A stretch of DNA of 64,000 bases from Methylobacter tundripaludum SV96 (GCF_000190755.2 NZ_JH109153.1:62001-126000), one strand, 5' to 3'. Counted from the stretch's first letter, positions 51,225-61,270 are shown. A program made the numbers and translations. Notes: generated by a model from the letters alone, not told the origin.

Positions 51225-54014
51225 TTATTTCAGTAAGGTGTCCAGCAAAGCCAGAAGCTTCGGAACATCCAGCGGCTTGGTCAAATACTCGGTGAAACCG
51301 GCGGCCAGGCCTTTTTTTACATCACGCTCCATGGCGTTGGCGGAGATAGCGATGACCGGAATAGCGCAAGTAACGGGATTGCCCTGTAAATGACGCAATG
51401 CCTCAAATCCATTCATGCCCGGCAGGTTGATGTCGAGCAAAATAAGATCGGGGGGATGTGCTGTTGCAATGTCCAGCCCCTGCTCTGCGGTACGGGCATC
51501 AAGCAGCAACAGACGGGTATGCGTAGAAATTATTTTTTGTATCAAACGCAGATTGGCCGGGTTATCTTCGATATAAAGCAAAGTACGCGCCGTAGCATAG
51601 GTGTTCTGCATGTCTTCAGTGGAACGAAAATCCGATGGCAGATAATCTTTTGCCTCAGCCGCGGGCAACTCCACCCAAAAAGTGCTGCCGGCACCGACAA
51701 CGCTTTCCACGCCGATAGTTCCGCCCATCGCCTCGACCAGGCGCTTGGACAGCGCCAGTCCGATTCCGGTCCCCTCAATACCGTCATAAGCCGATTCGAT
51801 ACGCTCGAAAGGTTTAAACAAACGCGTCATGGCATCAACCGCAATACCGCGCCCGCTGTCGCACACCGCAATCCGAATCCGGCCCGCGGCTACGGGTTGA
51901 CAGGTAATATGGACGTTCCCCCGATCGCGGTTATATTTAATAGCATTGGATAACAGATTAAGCAGAATCTGACGCAACCTTAACCGGTCGGCCTGCACGG
52001 TACCGGTGCCGTCTATATCCAGCTTAAGTTCGATCCGGCGTCCCAAAGTCAATGGCTGTAGCAATGCCATACACTCCCCGATTAGCAACGGCACTTCTAC
52101 CGGCTCCAGCGATAACTCGATCCGGCCGGTCTCGATACGCGCCAAATCCAGCACCTCGTTGATCAATTCCAGCAGGTGTTGCCCGGCATGGCGGATCTCG
52201 CGGACATTGTCAGCCTGATCGAGCGTGATCGGGGTTTCCCGATCGGTCTCCAATAATTGCGCAAACCCCATAATGGCATTCATCGGTGTCCGCAGTTCGT
52301 GACTCATGCGCGATAAAAATTCGGACTTGGCGTTATTGGCTCGATCGGCTTCTTCCTTCGCCTTAAGTAACAGCTCGGTGCGCTGTTGTACACGCTGTTC
52401 GAGTTCTTCATTAAGGTGTTTAAGCGCCAGCTCCGTCCGCTTAAGTTCGGTCACATCCTGCACCGTACCCACCGAGCGAACCGGTTTGCCGTCAGTATCG
52501 AAGTACGATGCGCACCGTTCGGTCACGTACTTAACCCGTCGATCGGGCATTAACAAACGATGGGTGATTTCGTACGGTTGCTGAGTCAGTAAAGATCCGC
52601 TGTAAGCCTCATTAACGGCATCGCGGTCCTCCGGATGTATGGCATTGAGAAACGCCTCATAAGTCGCGCCAAATTGATCTTTGTCGATTTCGAACAAATG
52701 ATAGATTTCATCGGACCAGATCAATAGACTGTTGCTTAAATTCAGCTCCCAACTTCCTACTTGGGCAATATGCTGCGCATCATTCAACTGTTCCATAGCC
52801 AGCCGGATATCGGTTGTACGCTGTTCAACCTGCCGTTCAAGATCCGTGTAATGAAATTGTAAATGTTCCGCCATGGTGTTGAAGGAAACAGCCAGTTGCT
52901 GAAATTCATCACACCCGACTAGCGGAACCCGGCGATTCAAATCCCCTCCTGCAATTCGCTCCGTGGCGGTTATCAGTTGCCGGATCGGGGCAACCAGGGT
53001 ACGGCCAAACAGCAGCGCCACTATGCCTGCAACCAGCAACAAAAAACCCAGCGCGATCAGGCTGATTGTTTGTAAGCGGTAAAGCGGAGCGAAAGCTTCG
53101 ACGGCATCCATCTTCACCACCATGCCCCAGCGCAAAGCGGGCAGGTACCGCCACGCGCCGATAACCTCCACATCCGCATAGTCACGAGTAATACCCTGGT
53201 CATGGCCGCCGGAAAGAGCCGACTGCATCGGTTTGGCTACCTTATCCAGCGGCACACGATAATGGAAGGCCGCATCCGGAATGTGTCGCAAGGCACCGAC
53301 ATAAAGTGCTTCATCACCGTCGAGTTGCGCCAAAACCGTTTCGCCTGTCTTGCCCAAACCGGTGGTATCGCTGGTGACGGCGGTGAGTTTATCCAAATCC
53401 ATTTGCAGTGCCAGAGTACCGATTACCTTGCCTGCCTTAAACAGCGGAGCCACGATGAAAATGGCCGGTTTGCCGGCGGATGGCGCATAGGAATGGGCCT
53501 GCGTAATTTGGATGTCGAGCAGCGCGATAGCTTCCCGATGAGCGTTGGCCAGCGCAGTCTCGCGATAAGGGCCGGTGTTGAGATTACTGCCGAAATCGGG
53601 CTCATGCAGAATAGAAAGCACCACATTACCGGCCGTATCGGTCAGCAACAAATCGTAGTAATGACTGCTCTCAAACAGGGTACGAAAAAAATGACTATAA
53701 ACACCGTTCTCTGCCCGGTAGCGTAACGAACCGAGGTCTTCTTGGTTGGCTAATAGAATGGAATGAGCTTGCAGTGCGTCGAAAGCGACAAATAATTGCG
53801 TCAGCAACCGGACATCAGCCATACGCTCATTAATATAGGCGTCAATCTGATCCGCCTTTTTGTCAGCGAAGGAAGAAAGATTTTCTTGTTCGGACTGCTG
53901 CAAGGTGCGCTCAAAAGCCTGGACGTAAAGCCAAGCCAGTCCAGCCAGCGGCAATGGCGAGAGCAATAGAAAACCCAGCATCAGGCGCGGAATAATTTTG
54001 CCGAAAGTCATCAT
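51225..54014 (-). CDS. Cache-HAMP-PAS hybrid histidine kinase with receiver
   Basis: A 929-residue protein: transmembrane segment (about 9-29), periplasmic double-Cache sensor (about 35-310), second transmembrane segment (about 315-335), HAMP (335-390), PAS (about 420-530), HisKA (MSHELRTPMNAIMG near 570), HATPase (NLLSNAIKYN, DSGRGI, GTGIGLALS), receiver (YIEDNPANLRL, LILLDINLPGMNG, LTKPLD). The start at 54014 forms an ATGA overlap with the stop of the ligand-binding protein and has GGAAGGAAG upstream, so the two are translationally coupled. The SBP probably presents its ligand to the Cache domain. Confidence 0.93.
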   Translation of the reverse strand: MMTFGKIIPRLMLGFLLLSPLPLAGLAWLYVQAFERTLQQSEQENLSSFADKKADQIDAYINERMADVRLLTQLFVAFDALQAHSILLANQEDLGSLRYRAENGVYSHFFRTLFESSHYYDLLLTDTAGNVVLSILHEPDFGSNLNTGPYRETALANAHREAIALLDIQITQAHSYAPSAGKPAIFIVAPLFKAGKVIGTLALQMDLDKLTAVTSDTTGLGKTGETVLAQLDGDEALYVGALRHIPDAAFHYRVPLDKVAKPMQSALSGGHDQGITRDYADVEVIGAWRYLPALRWGMVVKMDAVEAFAPLYRLQTISLIALGFLLLVAGIVALLFGRTLVAPIRQLITATERIAGGDLNRRVPLVGCDEFQQLAVSFNTMAEHLQFHYTDLERQVEQRTTDIRLAMEQLNDAQHIAQVGSWELNLSNSLLIWSDEIYHLFEIDKDQFGATYEAFLNAIHPEDRDAVNEAYSGSLLTQQPYEITHRLLMPDRRVKYVTERCASYFDTDGKPVRSVGTVQDVTELKRTELALKHLNEELEQRVQQRTELLLKAKEEADRANNAKSEFLSRMSHELRTPMNAIMGFAQLLETDRETPITLDQADNVREIRHAGQHLLELINEVLDLARIETGRIELSLEPVEVPLLIGECMALLQPLTLGRRIELKLDIDGTGTVQADRLRLRQILLNLLSNAIKYNRDRGNVHITCQPVAAGRIRIAVCDSGRGIAVDAMTRLFKPFERIESAYDGIEGTGIGLALSKRLVEAMGGTIGVESVVGAGSTFWVELPAAEAKDYLPSDFRSTEDMQNTYATARTLLYIEDNPANLRLIQKIISTHTRLLLLDARTAEQGLDIATAHPPDLILLDINLPGMNGFEALRHLQGNPVTCAIPVIAISANAMERDVKKGLAAGFTEYLTKPLDVPKLLALLDTLLK

Positions 54015-55234
54015 GGCCGACTTCCTTCCAGCAAAGCTTGCCATGAATCGCGGCTACGATAGCCGGGCCACTGACTTGGCCGGAGCGGCGCGCTCGAAGC
54101 AAACACTTGTTCGAACTGGCCATTGGGGCTTACCTTCCCCACCCGCATCATCTTCCATAAATGGCGGGTATCCGCATCCACCGCTGTTATCCCGGCAGGA
54201 CTCTTGATGCTCTGCCGCAGCAAAGCCGGATCGACCCGGCCCGGTTCGCTGGAGTTCACCTCCTGCACCGTTTGCGCCCACAAATTTACGCCCGCATAGG
54301 CGGCTTCCATCGGAGCACTGATGACTCGGTCAGCGCCAAAACAAGCCTTATACGCAGTAACAAAACGATCATTCCCTTCCCCCGTCAAGGACTGAAAGTA
54401 ACTCCAGACACCGTAGTGCCGGGTCAGTTGCCCACCGTTCCAAGCCTGCATTCCGCTTTCTTCCACGCTGAAAGATACCAGCGGCAGGTCGCCCAGCCCG
54501 GCTTTGACCAGAGCGGAAAAGAACGCGGCATTGCTGTCGCCGTTGAGCGTGTTGAGCACTACGTCAGGCTGTTTCCGGGCAATATCCTTGATGATTTCTG
54601 CCACGTCGGTTCCGCCCAACGGCAGATAGCGTTCATCGAGAATCTTCCCCCCCGAGGCGTTAACCAGATCGCCAATAATAATATTGGCGGTGCGGGGAAA
54701 AACATAATCCGAACCCACCAGATAAACGCGCGGCCCAAATGTCCGCATAGCCCAGCGGGTACCCGGTACGATCTGCTGGTTGGGCGCGGCGCCGGTGTAC
54801 AAAATATTGGCTGATTGCTCCATGCCTTCGTACTGCACAGGATAAAACAACAGATGTCGGTGTTTTTCGACTATCGGTTTCACCGCTTTGCGACAGGCCG
54901 ATGTCCAGCAACCGAACAAGACACTGACCCGGTCTTTTTCAATCAAACGTTCGGCTTCCGCAGCAAACACTTTCGGGTCGGACTTGCCATCGGCCACCAC
55001 CATTTCCACCGATTGCCCCAGCAAACCGCCCTGAGCGTTAATTTCCTTTACCGCCAAGCGTACCGCATCCACCAGCGGTTTTTCGTTGACCGCCATGGTG
55101 CCGGTCAACGAATGCAATACGCCGATTTTAATGGGAATTGAAACAACCGGATAATGTTGCCTCATCATGAACCCGGCAACAATCAGGATAGCTATTAGCG
55201 CCAGTGCTGCGCTGACTTTAAGGTATTTTTTCAC
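54011..55234 (-). CDS. UrtA/AmiC-like substrate-binding protein, membrane-anchored
   Basis: A 407-residue periplasmic binding protein of the branched-chain amino acid/urea/amide type (IKIGVLHSLTGTMAVNEKPLVDAVRLAVKEINAQGG; LFGCWTSACRKAVKPIVEKH, characteristic of UrtA/AmiC/FmdD). Its N-terminal hydrophobic helix (9-24) lacks a lipobox and may remain as an anchor. No permease or ATPase genes are nearby, so it is probably a ligand receptor for the coupled kinase and not an importer subunit. Urea or a short-chain amide is the natural guess for the ligand. Confidence 0.88.
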   Translation of the reverse strand: MKKYLKVSAALALIAILIVAGFMMRQHYPVVSIPIKIGVLHSLTGTMAVNEKPLVDAVRLAVKEINAQGGLLGQSVEMVVADGKSDPKVFAAEAERLIEKDRVSVLFGCWTSACRKAVKPIVEKHRHLLFYPVQYEGMEQSANILYTGAAPNQQIVPGTRWAMRTFGPRVYLVGSDYVFPRTANIIIGDLVNASGGKILDERYLPLGGTDVAEIIKDIARKQPDVVLNTLNGDSNAAFFSALVKAGLGDLPLVSFSVEESGMQAWNGGQLTRHYGVWSYFQSLTGEGNDRFVTAYKACFGADRVISAPMEAAYAGVNLWAQTVQEVNSSEPGRVDPALLRQSIKSPAGITAVDADTRHLWKMMRVGKVSPNGQFEQVFASSAPLRPSQWPGYRSRDSWQALLEGSRP

Positions 55235-55269
55235 AACTCAATCATTCAATTTATTCGCGCCTAAATGAC

Positions 55270-58200
55270 TCATTGTTCCGTACTATCGGAAAGCAAACGA
55301 TTCACGACCGCAAGAAAGCGCATCACATTAACAGGTTTGGTAATGTATTCATCGAAACCCGCCGCCATGCCCTGTTCAATATCGCGTGGCGTGGCGTTGG
55401 CGCTGATAGCGATCACCGGCGTCTTTTTTACCGAATCCAGGGAACGCAATACATTTAACACCTGATAGCCGTCCATGCCCGGCAGGTTAATATCGAGCAG
55501 GATCAGCTCGGGATAATGCGCCGAAGCCAGCTCCAGCCCTAATTCAGAAGTATGCGCCGTAATCAACTGTACTTGCGGGTTCCTGCCCAGAATCTGGGCA
55601 ATCAACCTGAGGTTAGCCGGATTGTCCTCTATATAAAGCACCGTATAACGACATTCACCGCCGGATGCCGCCTCGAATGTCATTACCTGTTCTACGTTAT
55701 TGCTGCGAATATCCGGCTCCGCAGCGACTTCCGGCAACTCAATCCAGAAAGTACAGCCCCGCCCCTCCTCGCTGTCCATGCCGATAGCACCGCCCATCAT
55801 TTTCATGAGCCGACGGCTGATGGTCAGGCCGATGCCGGTCCCCTCAATATCAGCGTCTTCCACGCCCAAACGTGAAAACGGCTGAAAAAGTTCCTGCCGC
55901 CGCGTTGCCGGGATACCGTAGCCGGTATCGGACACTTCCAGGCGCACGAAACCGTCCTGTACAGCCACCTGAACCAACACTTCCCCCTGCGGACGGTTGT
56001 ATTTAATGGCATTGGAAAGCAGGTTTATCAGCACTTGCTTTAATCGGGTGCGGTCGGCGCGGATCACATAATCGCCAATTGCCGCATCATTTATGGTAAT
56101 GCCTCGCACTTGGGCAATCGGTTTAATCAGCGTCAGGCATTCCCCGATGAGTTCAGCGCAAGACAACGGTTCCAGTGACAGATTGATGTTGCCTGACTCA
56201 ATCCTGGCCAGGTCCAGTACTTCGTTAATAAGCTCAAGCAAATGGTGACCGGCCTTAAGTATCTCATCAACATAGTCCGCTTGATCCTCATTAAGTCCGG
56301 CTTCTATTTCCAGCAGCTGTCCAAAGCCCAGAATAGCATTCATCGGTGTGCGCAATTCGTGCGACATATTGGACAAAAACTCGGACTTGGCATTGTTGGC
56401 GCTCTCCGCTTCATCCCTGGCGGCGATTATTTCCTGCTCATACTGTTTGCGCTCGCTAATGTCGCGCAAGATACCGACGAAATGTTTGCTGTCGTCGATT
56501 TCCATTAATGTAACGGCCAGCTCCAGCGAAAAAATCGTACCGTCCTTGTGTTGCCCCGGCAGTTCAAGTTGTTTACCAATGATACCCGACGGTTGTCCGG
56601 CATTGTGCAGGTCAATGTATCGACCATGTTTACTGCGATAGGGTTCCGGCATTAACAGATTAACATTGCGGTTAATTATCTCAGCGGCGCTATAACCAAA
56701 GAGTTTTTCCGCGGCGGGATTAAAAGAGCTGATGGTACCGACAGAATCGATAGTGATGACAGCGTCCGCCACGTTTTCGATGATATGATTAAAAATAACC
56801 AATCGAGCCTGTTTCTCTAAAATCTTGAGCTCGGCAAACTTACGGTGAGTGATGTCTTGCACCACGCCCAGCATATTCAGCGGCGTTCCGTCTCCATCGC
56901 GTACCACATCGCCACGTTCCAGCAACCAACGCACCGTGCCGTCCGGCCATACGCAGCGATGCTCAATGTTGTATTCAGCGCCCTGTTGCACACAGGCATC
57001 AACCGCATCAATCACTTTCTGCCGATCGTCCGGGTGTATTCCATCAAGGAAATACTTGAAGGAAATTTCCCGCTTATCCTCGGGATAACCGAACAATGAC
57101 CCGATACGTTCAGAACAGATGACTTTTCCAGTCTGAATATTCCAGTCCCAGGTGCCGATATTAGCGTAATGCTGGCTGCGTCGCAGGCGCTCTTCACTTT
57201 TAAGTAGAGCATCACCGGCATCGCGACGCTCGGTGACATCATCGGCAATACCGATGAAATGGCTCAGGCGGCCCTGCTCGTCATGCACCGGCGCGATGCG
57301 CAAGTCATTCCAGTACGGCGTGCCATTCTTGCGGTAGTTGTGCAACAAAGCGCCTCCGGCGCGCCCTTCCTGTAACACGGCACGAATTTCATCTACCCCG
57401 GGCTGATCGGTTTCTTTGCCCTGTAAAAAACGAGGGTTACGACCGATCGCTTCATCGCGGCTATAGCCGGTGATGCGCTCAAAGGCGGGATTGACGTAAA
57501 TCAACGGCATGCCGGGCTTGTTGACATCCACCATACTGATACTGCTGGCGCTGGCCTCCACGGCCCGCTCCAGCAAGCGCAGGCGCAGCTCGGCTTTCTT
57601 GATGCGGGAGATGTCGGTACGAATGGAAACATATTGATAGGGTCGCCCGGTATTATCCAAAAAAGGCACAATACTGGTTTCCACCCAATATAAGCGGCCG
57701 TCTTTACGCCGATTGCACACTTCGCCTCGCCATATATTGCCGCATACGATGGTATTCCACATGTCGAGATAAAATTCGGGCAAATGTTCGCTCGACTTGA
57801 CGATACGATGATTTTGACCCACCAACTCATTCCGGCTGTAACCGCTGATCTCGCAAAACCGGTCATTAACATAAATAAGCGTACCGGCAGCATCCGTTGC
57901 ACTGACGATAGCATGGGCATCAAGCGCCTGTTGCTGTTGCTGTCGTTCCCGCTCATACAGCGTCGCGCGCAATGACTCCGTCTGTTCCCGCGTTTGCCGA
58001 AAACGCCGTGCGTGCAAAGCCACCGCCGCAACCAGAGGGTGCGGTTCAACCGGTTTGGCCAAAAAATGGTCGCCACTGCAATTCAGCGCTGAAAATTGTC
58101 TGGATGCACGTGTTTCCATCGACAGATAAACAATCGGCACCTGAGCGTATCGCTCATCATCACGCAGAATGACTGCCAGCTCCGGCCCAGAACATTCCGG

Positions 58201-59106
58201 CATAACCATATCCAATACCAGCACCTCGGCCGCGAAATCCTCCAGCATTTCAGGAACTTCCAGGGGATCGCCCGCATCCAGCACCGTCATGCCGGCTTGC
58301 CGCAAAATTAAGCCGTAAGCCGCCCGCTGGTCGGCGTCGTCATCAACCAGCAACACGCGAAAAGGCTCCATCGGCATCAGCGCGGCAGAGTCGGCAACTA
58401 CGCGCAACAAAGCGTCGCTATCCACCGGCTTGGTCAGAAAACAGCTAGCGCCAGCCCGGTAGGCCGCAAGCTTCGCCGCCATATCCCGCCGCATTGAGAT
58501 GCCGATAACCGGAAAACCGTTAAGGCTCTGCTTTTTCAGTTTCGCTATAACTCGCGTACCGGCATTATCGCCTTCGAGCAACACCCTATCCATGATCACC
58601 GCAGACGGCGGTTCGGTTGTCAGGTCGGCGGCGGCAAAAGCCGCAAGTTCGTGAAACACGTCAACCCGGTAACCCGCCCGCTCCAGCATGGAACGCAGCC
58701 AACCGGCCTGTTCCTCGTCATCGTCCACAATCACGATGCGTGGAATTTCCGTCCGCCTTCTCGATATTTGAGGAACGAAACCGTGGCCCGGATTGACCGC
58801 CTGAGCTTCCAGATTCGCCAGCGCTTTACGCATGGCATGTAGCCCATGTTCATCCTGCACTTCGTCAGCGGGTATAGCCGCCACGACCCGTTCCAAATTG
58901 CGCGCCGCCTCGGAAACCGGCATCAGTTGGTGAATACCCGCCGAACCCACCAGGCTATGCACCGCCCGATGCAAGCCCTCAAGCGACTCATGTCGGCCGC
59001 GTTCAATATCTTCCAGCAGAGTCCTGAGAATAGCTAAACGATCCGGCAGACGCGCAATAAACGCCTCCCGCATTTGGAAAAGAGTAGTCTGAATGGCATT
59101 TTCCAT
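55270..59106 (-). CDS. Giant hybrid sensor kinase, HPt-REC-REC-PAS4-HisKA-HATPase-REC
   Basis: A 1278-residue cytosolic phosphorelay protein. An HPt domain (His50 in VHSLVGSAG) stands at the N-terminus, then REC1 (IVIVDDDEEQ, about 122-235) and REC2 (VLLVDDDADQ, about 245-360), four PAS domains (about 385-885), HisKA (MSHELRTPMNAILG), HATPase (NLLSNAIKYN, DTGYGI), and REC3 (YIEDNPANLRL, DINLPGMDG, ITKPVN). PAS2 is LOV-like but has Pro where the photo-reactive Cys should be (GRNPRFLQG near 559). No membrane segment. It lies 35 bp upstream of the ligand-binding protein gene in the same set. Its kinase core closely resembles that of the Cache-HAMP-PAS hybrid kinase. Confidence 0.92.
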   Translation of the reverse strand: MENAIQTTLFQMREAFIARLPDRLAILRTLLEDIERGRHESLEGLHRAVHSLVGSAGIHQLMPVSEAARNLERVVAAIPADEVQDEHGLHAMRKALANLEAQAVNPGHGFVPQISRRRTEIPRIVIVDDDEEQAGWLRSMLERAGYRVDVFHELAAFAAADLTTEPPSAVIMDRVLLEGDNAGTRVIAKLKKQSLNGFPVIGISMRRDMAAKLAAYRAGASCFLTKPVDSDALLRVVADSAALMPMEPFRVLLVDDDADQRAAYGLILRQAGMTVLDAGDPLEVPEMLEDFAAEVLVLDMVMPECSGPELAVILRDDERYAQVPIVYLSMETRASRQFSALNCSGDHFLAKPVEPHPLVAAVALHARRFRQTREQTESLRATLYERERQQQQQALDAHAIVSATDAAGTLIYVNDRFCEISGYSRNELVGQNHRIVKSSEHLPEFYLDMWNTIVCGNIWRGEVCNRRKDGRLYWVETSIVPFLDNTGRPYQYVSIRTDISRIKKAELRLRLLERAVEASASSISMVDVNKPGMPLIYVNPAFERITGYSRDEAIGRNPRFLQGKETDQPGVDEIRAVLQEGRAGGALLHNYRKNGTPYWNDLRIAPVHDEQGRLSHFIGIADDVTERRDAGDALLKSEERLRRSQHYANIGTWDWNIQTGKVICSERIGSLFGYPEDKREISFKYFLDGIHPDDRQKVIDAVDACVQQGAEYNIEHRCVWPDGTVRWLLERGDVVRDGDGTPLNMLGVVQDITHRKFAELKILEKQARLVIFNHIIENVADAVITIDSVGTISSFNPAAEKLFGYSAAEIINRNVNLLMPEPYRSKHGRYIDLHNAGQPSGIIGKQLELPGQHKDGTIFSLELAVTLMEIDDSKHFVGILRDISERKQYEQEIIAARDEAESANNAKSEFLSNMSHELRTPMNAILGFGQLLEIEAGLNEDQADYVDEILKAGHHLLELINEVLDLARIESGNINLSLEPLSCAELIGECLTLIKPIAQVRGITINDAAIGDYVIRADRTRLKQVLINLLSNAIKYNRPQGEVLVQVAVQDGFVRLEVSDTGYGIPATRRQELFQPFSRLGVEDADIEGTGIGLTISRRLMKMMGGAIGMDSEEGRGCTFWIELPEVAAEPDIRSNNVEQVMTFEAASGGECRYTVLYIEDNPANLRLIAQILGRNPQVQLITAHTSELGLELASAHYPELILLDINLPGMDGYQVLNVLRSLDSVKKTPVIAISANATPRDIEQGMAAGFDEYITKPVNVMRFLAVVNRLLSDSTEQ

Positions 59107-59149
59107 GATCAGTTTTTGTTACGGCTGGTCGATCGCCGCGCGCCAAATC

Positions 59150-59905
59150 CTAATTGCTACAGCTAGCCAACACATCACCGGCGCATCGGGCAAGCGTGGA
59201 CACAAATTCCGCGTCGCGCTTAATGGTGGTGCGAATATTCAGGTAACCCGGCGCCGGAATTGAGTTGCTGCTGATCAGTATGACCGGAATATTCTTGTTA
59301 CGACTATCCGATTCCCGAAGCGCCGCCACCAGTGCGAGAGCGTTAAGATCGGGTAGTTCGCGTGCGGCGACCAGCAGATCGAAAGGTTGATGAAGCAGTA
59401 ATTCCAGTGCGGACAACCCTCGGTCCTGACTCACCAAACGCACCGCCAGCGGCTCCAGCACTCCCTGACAGAATTTTCGTGTAGCAACCGATGGCTCCAC
59501 CAATAACACTGCCGCACACCCCGGCATGCTGGAGATGCGCAGTTGTTCCAAATCCTGCTCGATAGCCGTTGCAAAAACGCCGTCCAGTTGCGGCATCTCA
59601 GCAACGCGGCGCAACAAGTCCACATAACTCAGGGCATAGCTGACCGCCAAAGAATCAAATCGCCCGCGAGCCTCACTGACGAAACTCTCAAACTGATGAC
59701 AAATACGGGCAATAAGCGGCAAGCCGAAAGTGCCGCCTGAGCCCTTAAGACTATGAACGTTACGATAAAGCTCATCAAAAGCGTTCGCCACACCCCGTTC
59801 CAGAGCCAATACACCGTCTTCAAGAAGGTCGCACCGTTCAGGCAGTTCCACCACGAATTCGTCGCGCATCCCGGCAAGTAATAGAGCAAAGTCAGCATTC
59901 ATCAA
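59150..59905 (-). CDS. HPt protein with degenerate receiver
   Basis: A 251-residue protein. An N-terminal HPt domain with His51 in VHSLKGSGGTFGL is the phosphotransfer site. The C-terminal receiver-like domain (about 130-245, AAVLLVEPSVATRKF) has Ala where the phospho-acceptor Asp would stand (DLLVAARELPDL) and lacks the Lys-Pro, so it is a pseudo-receiver. It probably shuttles phosphate between the hybrid kinases and the HD-GYP regulator encoded next to it. Confidence 0.87.
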   Translation of the reverse strand: MMNADFALLLAGMRDEFVVELPERCDLLEDGVLALERGVANAFDELYRNVHSLKGSGGTFGLPLIARICHQFESFVSEARGRFDSLAVSYALSYVDLLRRVAEMPQLDGVFATAIEQDLEQLRISSMPGCAAVLLVEPSVATRKFCQGVLEPLAVRLVSQDRGLSALELLLHQPFDLLVAARELPDLNALALVAALRESDSRNKNIPVILISSNSIPAPGYLNIRTTIKRDAEFVSTLARCAGDVLASCSN

Positions 59906-60012
59906 AAAATCTCTTTTATTTTTAAACTCGCATTTATTAGAAAGTCTAACTCATTACGTGAATGAATCAGCATCGAGAACACTGCTCAACAGCTCAACGG
60001 GTTGGTTCGCGG

Positions 60013-61077
60013 TCATGCGTTATTTTCCGGCTCGGAAAACTGATCGCGAATCTTGAGGATTCCGGGTAATTGCTCCAAAAACACAGTCACCAGATCAGGA
60101 TCAAAATGCGTCCCCCGATTTTCCTTGATCAGGTCAACGGCCGCTTCAACCGTCCACGCCTCTTTGTAGGGCCGTACCGAAGTCAACGCATCGAATACAT
60201 CAGCCAGCGCCGCAATTCGCCCGACCAGCGGGATAGCCTCACCGGACAGGCCGTAAGGATAGCCGCTGCCGTCCCATTTTTCATGGTGCGTAAGCGCAAT
60301 TTCGCCGGCGCACTTCATCAACTCGGAATCATCGCCTTCGAGAATATTGGCGCCGATGACGGCATGGGTCTTCATGATTTCCCATTCTTCGGGTTCGAAT
60401 TTGCCGGGCTTAAGCAGGATATGGTCGGGAATGCCGATTTTCCCGATGTCGTGCATGGGACTGGCATGTAACATTAGTTCGCAATCGGCCTCATTCCAAC
60501 CGATGGATTTTGCCAACAAGGCCGAGATGTGGCTCATCCGCAGAATATGGTTGCCGGTTTCGTTATCGCGATATTCGGCGGCGCGGCCCAGCTGTTGTAC
60601 AACCTGTAACCGGGTGCGACGCAGCTCGTCGGTACGCGTCTGCACCATTTCATTCAACACGGCTTTTTGATCGTAAAGCATACGATGCATCAATTGTGCA
60701 TCAAGCATATTGCGCACTCGCGCCAGCAGCTCATTGCAATAAAAAGGTTTGGTGATGAAATCGCGCGCACCTGAATTAAGGGCTCGCAGCAAAAAATCCT
60801 GACCATGCTGTGCGGTGAGTATCACTACGGGCGGAAATAGCGGGTCGTCAAGCGCCTTGAGTTGTTCCATCACCTCAAAACCATCCAGATGAGGCATATT
60901 AATGTCCAACAAAATCAGGTCGGTACGGGCCTGTCGGTAAAGCTCCAATACCTGCCTGGAATCCTGTACCAACACCAGATTACTATAGCCTTGAGCCGAC
61001 AACATTTTATCCAGTAATTTCAGGTTTACCGACTCATCATCTACAATGAGAATACGTGCGACCTCCTTCTTGTACAT
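60013..61077 (-). CDS. Response regulator with HD-GYP c-di-GMP phosphodiesterase domain
   Basis: A 354-residue protein: receiver (1-125; VDDES, phospho-acceptor Asp58 in LILLDINMPHLDG, Lys110 in ITKPF) and a full HD-GYP domain (about 155-345) with His209-Asp210 (PMHDIGKIGIPDH), HHE 264-266 and GYP 272-274. RpfG-like; it should hydrolyse c-di-GMP when phosphorylated. First gene of the six-gene minus-strand set. I chose the ATG at 61077 (MYKKEV, AAGG upstream) over one at 61128, because the added residues do not look like receiver sequence. Confidence 0.94.
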   Translation of the reverse strand: MYKKEVARILIVDDESVNLKLLDKMLSAQGYSNLVLVQDSRQVLELYRQARTDLILLDINMPHLDGFEVMEQLKALDDPLFPPVVILTAQHGQDFLLRALNSGARDFITKPFYCNELLARVRNMLDAQLMHRMLYDQKAVLNEMVQTRTDELRRTRLQVVQQLGRAAEYRDNETGNHILRMSHISALLAKSIGWNEADCELMLHASPMHDIGKIGIPDHILLKPGKFEPEEWEIMKTHAVIGANILEGDDSELMKCAGEIALTHHEKWDGSGYPYGLSGEAIPLVGRIAALADVFDALTSVRPYKEAWTVEAAVDLIKENRGTHFDPDLVTVFLEQLPGILKIRDQFSEPENNA

Positions 61078-61270
61078 GATGTTTACCTTATATTTATCTC
61101 TGATCGGTCTGCCGTGATTGTAGATCAACGCGCCAACTTTTCAAACTTTAACGCTCATTTTTGATCGACTTGGTAAATCCGTTTACGACTACAAGGATGG
61201 AGGGGATAAAGCATTGCATGCGCAAATGCAGAGGCGGTTGCCGACGACGAAGGGGATCTAGTCGCAACTC

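Noticed and set aside
54011-55234. Part of a urea ABC transporter (urtABCDE)
   Set aside because: No permease or ATPase genes are next to it; the neighbours are sensor kinases.
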